Origin: Dryas octopetala
Taxonomy: Eukaryota > Streptophyta > Magnoliopsida > Rosales > Rosaceae
Direction: 5' to 3'
DNA length: 64,000 nt
Assembly (NCBI GenBank): GCA_963921425.1
Contig: OY992835.1
Coordinates: 15,748,001-15,812,000, forward strand
Within the stretch, counting starts at the first letter, position 1. Every line of letters starts with the position of its first letter. The translations under genes were made by a program, and so were the position numbers. A model generated the notes under the pieces. It ran no database searches. It was not told the DNA's origin and saw only the letters and a list, made by a program, of their open reading frames with translations. This document shows, in pieces, positions 59,383 through 64,000 of the stretch.

Positions 59383-59706
59383 TTAATTAAACACTCTGAG
59401 ACAATATTGTAAATTGTACATTTGTACCAAAAACATTATACTTTAATTAAGAGATAATTAGGCTTAGGTCCTTTATAAAAACAGTTTTTAGATGGAGACC
59501 GGGGGTGTTTTAAAATTTATAAAAAAATTCTTTTAATTCATAATAATTTATAAGAAAATCCTTTTAATTTATAATAAAGTCCTTTTAATTTATAAGAAAA
59601 TCTTTTTAATTTATAATAAAGTCCTTCCCCAATTTGAAGGGTATTTCCCCCTATTTGAAGGGTATTTCCCCTCCTTGGGTGTAAAGTGGGCTTTGTAGAG
59701 GCTGCA

Positions 59707-59767
59707 TGTTAGGTTTTAACTCCGAGATTTTGGCCGGAGCCCAAAATCTCGGAGTTAAAACCTAACA
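59707..59767. other. perfect 27-bp inverted repeat with 7-base loop
   Basis: The arms 59707-59733 and 59741-59767 are exact reverse complements (outer word TGTTAGGTTTTAACTCCGAG). The loop is CCGGAGC. It lies between MITEs in a region of short TAATTTATAA-like direct repeats. It could be a hairpin-type transposon remnant, a small-RNA precursor, or an extrusion-prone site. There is no evidence of expression. Confidence 0.9.
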
Positions 59768-60750
59768 TAAAGCCGTCAAAGAAGAAAAATAAAAGGACTT
59801 AATTAAAAATCCTAAATCACTACCGGTCTTAATCTAAGAAAGGCTCAAAAAATAGACTAAACTCTAAGTCTTCCCTTGAATTAATTTGTACTTTGAATCA
59901 CGTGTAATCTAAATGATTTTCATTCATTTTCATAGAAAATTGGACCTATGAATCAATCTCTCTTTTAAATTTTTAATATATCCTACTTAATCCAAAGACA
60001 ATGACTGTGTGAGCTAAGATTTACTTTTTTAAAAGGAAACAAAATTCACTGCTTAGAAAGAAAGTACATTTAACCAAAAATAAAAAAAAGGGATGTAAGT
60101 CCTCATAAAAGAATGTCCGGAATAAAGTCATAAGGCTCATCAATCTAGAAACAGAACGCCGACCAAAAAGCGAGCTAAGAGTTTAAGTAAATTACTTTTA
60201 CATAGTTTTTGATTTATACACACTGTGGACATATTAATATTAATATAAATTTTTATTTATATTTGTATTGGAGACCGGGCAGTCTTTGTGAAAAAATTAT
60301 TGGATGTATCCGATACATTTAAATGTGGTGTAACCAATCCAACGTATGAGAGTACTATTGGACAATATATTTATATTAGAGCAAAATACATCATTGGTCC
60401 ACATACTTTGATGGTTTTCCTATGTTGGTACACGAACTAATTTTCGTCCCAAGTTGATCTACGAATTAATTAAAATGACTCAAGTTGGTCCATTCCGTCA
60501 AATATATGTCAAGTCAACGTCTGTCAAAAACTTATCACGTGAGGTACACGTGGGTTTGTTTTAGGCCAAATCAGGAATTTCACAATTGGTTTGCATCCCC
60601 ATCCTTTAACCATCATTTCCTCCAGCTATTTTTCTCTATAATGCCCGCCTAAAAGACCCGCCTTGCCCTATCTTTCTTTTATTTAACCAAAAACATAGGG
60701 CTCCAAAGCACCAAAATTGATCAAACTCCCCCTTCATTCTGCCCCCAAAA

Positions 60751-61201
60751 ATGTCAATCAACTCATCATCTTCAACACACAGCCCTTATCTTCATCCAAT
60801 TTATTGCGATTGTGGGCGGCTTGCCGTGACGAGGACCAGCTGGACCGATTTGAATCCAGGAAGAAGGTTTGAGACATATTTAATACCAAATGTAAGAAAG
60901 TATGGTCAATGGGTTTCTAAACACAAGTGTCGGTTTTTGTCAATTTATTGCAAGTAATTGATTGGGGATTTCTGGTTTTCCCAATTTCTTGCAGCGAAAT
61001 GGAGGGTGTGATTTTTTTAAGTGGTTGGACCCTCCTATGTGCCCACGGTCTAGGCAGCTGATTCCGGGATTGCGTAGAAGAATCGACCCATTAGAAGCTA
61101 AAGTGAAATTGCACTGCCAACGAGAAAAGAGGCTCAAGACATGTCTGATTCTGTCTTGGATTTTTTTCATAATGGTTATGATAGTTATGATGATGAAATA
61201 G
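60751..61201 (+). CDS. GRF-type zinc-finger protein with hydrophobic C-terminus, carried by MULE 2
   Basis: Two exons, 60751-60891 and 60995-61201, joined in phase 0 through a GTAAGA donor and a TTCTTGCAG acceptor, give 115 aa. The order is the same as in MULE 1: STHSPY start, CDCG, RTSWTDLNPGRRFE, then RNGGCDFFKWLDPPMC, a charged helix (RRIDPLEAKVKLHCQREKRL) and a hydrophobic end (LILSWIFFIMVMIVMMM). The exon boundary falls at the same place in the zinc finger in both elements. Many replacements are conservative (for example NWLDPPMCARSRQMIPG against KWLDPPMCPRSRQLIPG), as expected under constraint. It lies about 370 bp inside the element's left end, in the same orientation relative to mudrA as in MULE 1. 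Confidence 0.83.
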
Positions 61202-61998
61202 AATATGGTGAGTGTTGTTTGTATGACTGGGTTCAATGAAATGGCTGGGTTGTGTGTATGGTTGAGTTGTTGTATAGTTGGGTTAGATAATGCAAAATGA
61301 ATTTTGAGAATCTTGCATCATTTTGTGTATGGCTGGGTTGTGTGTATGGTTGGGTTGTTGTATGGCTGGATTAGATAATGCAAAATGAATTTGAGAATCT
61401 TGCATCATTTTGTGTATGGTTGGGTTTAGAGATAATGCAAAATGAATTTGAGATCTTTGTTGGAGTTATAACCAAAATGGCTAGGTTTATAGATAGTGGA
61501 TTCAAATGCTTATAACCAAAATGGCTGGGTTTAGAGATAGTGCATTCAATGCTTATAACCAAAATCCAAATAAACCATAGAAATTGAACAACTTAGATTG
61601 ATCAAAGGGTACTGCAGAAATTGAAAAAAGGCTTACAATGCAAAATTGCATATATCAGAAGGTTTCACAAATCTTAAATACAATTGATCACCAATACCAA
61701 CTTGCAAGCCTACAAGGCTACAATGCAAGCCTCAATTGTTTACACTTTCCTACCAAAAGGGTTTGGAACCATGAATTGTAACTAGTCAAAATACCAATTC
61801 ATTCCTACTAATTTTATGCAATTTCCTACCAAACGCCTACCAAGTCAAAATATTCACTTTCCTACCAAAATATTCACTTTGCAGCCAAAATATGCACTTT
61901 CCTACCAAAATATTCAATTCAAAATATTCACTACAAAAGCTAAAATATTCACTATCAAAGCAACTCCAACAAACAAAGCAACTCCAGCAAGTTTAAAC
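61202..61998. repeat. short tandem repeats between the MULE 2 genes
   Basis: Several repeated words: GGTTGGGTTGTTGTATGG-like units near 61250-61440, ATAACCAAAATGGCT(A/G)G near 61465-61570, and TTCCTACCAAAATATTCACT-like units near 61840-61970. No coding function is seen. It is the convergent intergenic region of the element. Confidence 0.7.
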
Positions 61999-64000
61999 TT
62001 ACTCCTTCCAGAACTTACCCTTTTTGGCATATGATTTCACCCTTTTCCTCGCAGTCCCACTCTTCATGCTCGCATTCCCACTCTCCATGCTGAAGCTTAC
62101 ATTATCCCTACTCCTACCCCTGCTTCTGCCCATGCCTCTGCCTCTTCCTCTTCCTCTCCCTCTTGTCACCTGCAACAATATCCACAAATCCAACAATTAA
62201 TCCACAAATCCAACAATAGGCGGCAAAGAACCACAAATAGGCAGTAAATCCAACTAATCCACTAAACATCAACAATATGCAGTGATTACCCTTGTGTTGG
62301 TTGGTTGTTGTTGGACTTGGGGTTGTGGAACTAGTGTTTGGGATTGTCGAACTTGTACTTGGGGTTGTTGGGCCTGGTGTGGGGACTGATAAGGATAATG
62401 CACAAAAAATTTTTAGTATACCTAAAAGAGAAATTAATTTGAATTATTTGAAGCTAAAACACACACTCACATACCTGGTTGCTGGAATTTCCAATATGCC
62501 TTGTACATGACCTAGTGTTGTGACCTTTTTTGCCACATTTACTACACTATAGCTGGCACCAACTCCTTTTGTTTATCACTCATAAATATCCAATGATACC
62601 CATTTTTAATCTTTAAATCTAAGATAAGGAGTTCTAAGAACCACTTCCATGATGACTTGTTTTCAATTTCTACAACTGCATATGCAATGGGGAATAATCC
62701 AGTATTTGGATCAACCCCAACTGTTGTAAGCGGTTGACCAGGAAATGAGCCTTTGATGTGGCAGCCATCAACCCCAATTACTTGTCTGTCTGCAACCTTT
62801 AAGGAATATTTCTTTGCATGCCTCCAAACAAATGTACATTCTCTAGAAAACCTTTTTATTCTCAACTTCCCTTGAAACAAGACCGACTGTTGACCCTTTG
62901 TTAATCTTCAATAACTTCTCTGCATAGCAGTTCAGTCTTGCATACTGCTGCTTGTAGAATCCTACATTCTTCACATGTGCATTCTGCTTTGCTCTATAGA
63001 CCTTGTTCTTTGAGACATTTACACCCCAATCTTTCTTCACTTGGTTCATGAATTTTGGAAAAGACCAGTCAGGATCATCCCTAAGTCTGTTTACATATTT
63101 CTGTGCAACCTAATTGTTGTCAGCATGCCTTAAATTAGGTTGTGTAGTACATTGGTGCTCAATTTGCAGTTGTTTGATCACCCATGTATCTGAACCACCT
63201 TGCAATGGATTGCACCTAACCTAAAATGGACAACCTTAGGCCCAACACATATGGCATTCAACCTGATCTTGTCATTTTTCACAAACTTTAGCATCCTTCC
63301 ATTCATAATCCCCTACTCTTTAATAAAGGCATAACAATCAGTCTTGCATGGAAATTGCTCTCCTATTTCTAAAACAGGATTCTTCAGATATGTCTCTTTG
63401 TTAAAAACTTTAAACTTGAGGAGCCTTCTCTTGCTCTTCTTTTTACCCTCATCATCATCATCAGAAGACTCACTTAGGCTATATAGATTATCAGAACCAT
63501 TAAAATCATCAGAAATGTCACCTGCATTGTTGGTAGCTGCAACATGATCTACTTCATCATCAACAATATCTTGAAACATAGCTTCATCTTCATTAGTAGC
63601 TTGAAACACAGCTTTTTCATCCTCATCTCCTGAAAACTCATAGTCATTATCTTCAAAGTCATCATCACTTGAGCCCTCATCATGTCCTGCAGATGCACCT
63701 TCCCTATCACCATCTTCTTCGTGCTCATCATCTCCTGCATATGCATCATCCTTCTGCATGTTCTCCAAACCACCATCATATTGACCACCATCAGCACTCT
63801 CTTCATTAATGTTGCTAGAACCCTTGTTCACGGACACTTGTGTCAATAATGTTTTCCAAAAGTTTCAACCTCATCAATCTTCAACCTATAATCTGGACCA
63901 TGCAAGCTCGGCCATACAATAGATGACTGACTTTCATTATTAAGATTCTCATTATCTTCTTGCATTTCCTGCCCAACATTTTCATTGGTAGCTGGCGCAA
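61999..64000 (-). pseudogene. mudrA-like: mudrA-type MULE transposase gene of MULE 2, internally deleted
   Basis: From the window's right edge: the end of the PB1-proximal linker (VWPSLHGPDY), an acidic region (63846-63440), the MuDR N-terminal region in pieces (KFKVFNKETYLKNP), and the MULE domain (VIGVDGCHIKGSFPGQPLTT and MSDKQKELVPAI). At about 62550 the sequence jumps from KELVPAI straight to a CCHC knuckle (CSKCGKKGHNTRSC), so the rest of the DDE domain and the SWIM finger are deleted. The last exon (about 62168-61999) has an RGRGRGRGMGRSRGRSRD tail ending AKKGKFWKE, parallel to MULE 1. Stops and shifts also occur in the N-terminal region (for example near 63105-63115 and 63215-63240). 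Confidence 0.88.

Larger units (their letters stand above)
58484..60378. repeat. further copies of the intergenic block
   Basis: About 58484-58660 continues the block interrupted by the MULE; from about 58680 to 60290 a second, tandem copy of the 13460-13950 block starts again (TTAGGATTCCGTGAATATTC ... TTGGAGACCGGGCAG). No gene is supported between the inserted elements. Small ORFs here have no recognisable features. Confidence 0.6.
60379..64000. mobile_element. MULE 2: second, diverged Mutator-like transposon, left part
   Basis: The left end GAGCAAAATACATCATTGG resembles the MULE 1 TIR and keeps related words inward (TTGGTCCATTCCGTCAA, ATCACGTGAGGTACACGTGG). A GRF gene reads inward from the left, and a mudrA-type gene reads from the right and runs out of the window. 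The transposase gene has lost its middle. The right end, TSD and full length cannot be seen. Confidence 0.85.

Overview
The window reads as nuclear DNA of a eudicot plant, probably Rosaceae (an impression from the mix of families, not a proof). It is AT-rich with long CT and AT microsatellites. It holds intronless plasma-membrane-type Ca2+-ATPase genes of the ACA12/ACA13 kind, relics of GH28 polygalacturonases, a Ty3/gypsy element, and many DNA transposons (MULE, hAT, CACTA), most with target-site duplications (TSDs) that can be read directly. No rRNA, tRNA or CRISPR array was seen.

Layout. 0-3.75 kb: the 3' part of an unrecognised intron-containing gene on the + strand. 4.2-4.76 kb: a CACTA-type end with tandem subterminal repeats, abutting a Ty3/gypsy fossil (4.76-11.7 kb, minus) that has one visible LTR, a primer site, gag, pol and an extra leader ORF. 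11.7-17.5 kb: intergenic DNA with MITEs and a doubtful gene. 17.6-49.3 kb: a tandem array of a unit made of [ACA gene - upstream flank - polygalacturonase relic - intergenic block], all on the minus strand. It contains two open ACA genes (18144-21473, 1109 aa; 41330-44452, 1040 aa), one pseudogene (25911-29383) and one fragment (37150-37439), plus three polygalacturonase relics (near 22.4-23.5, 30.3-32.6 and 47.3-48.1 kb). Several transposons sit inside the array with clear TSDs. 49.4-57.9 kb: a 7.5-kb Mutator-like element (MULE) with 208-bp terminal inverted repeats (TIRs) and a 9-bp TSD, nested inside an older TIR element. 57.9-60.3 kb: a further copy of the intergenic block with more MITEs. 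60.4-64 kb: the left part of a second, diverged MULE that runs out of the window.

How parts fit. The ACA genes are predicted to be calmodulin-regulated Ca2+ efflux pumps. Copies 1 and 2 carry a tandem duplication of the N-terminal segment that holds the predicted calmodulin-binding autoinhibitory helix; copy 4 has it once. The array shows birth and death: gain by duplication, then loss by a CACTA insertion, small indels, or a large internal deletion. Copy 4 is open but has a 1.2-kb transposon about 180 bp upstream of its start.

The most unusual item is the architecture of the two MULEs. Each has a decayed mudrA-type transposase gene reading inward from one end, and a small intact two-exon gene reading inward from the other end. 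The small gene encodes a GRF-type zinc finger followed by a charged helix and a hydrophobic tail. It occupies the position that mudrB has in maize MuDR. It is open in both elements although both transposase genes are broken.
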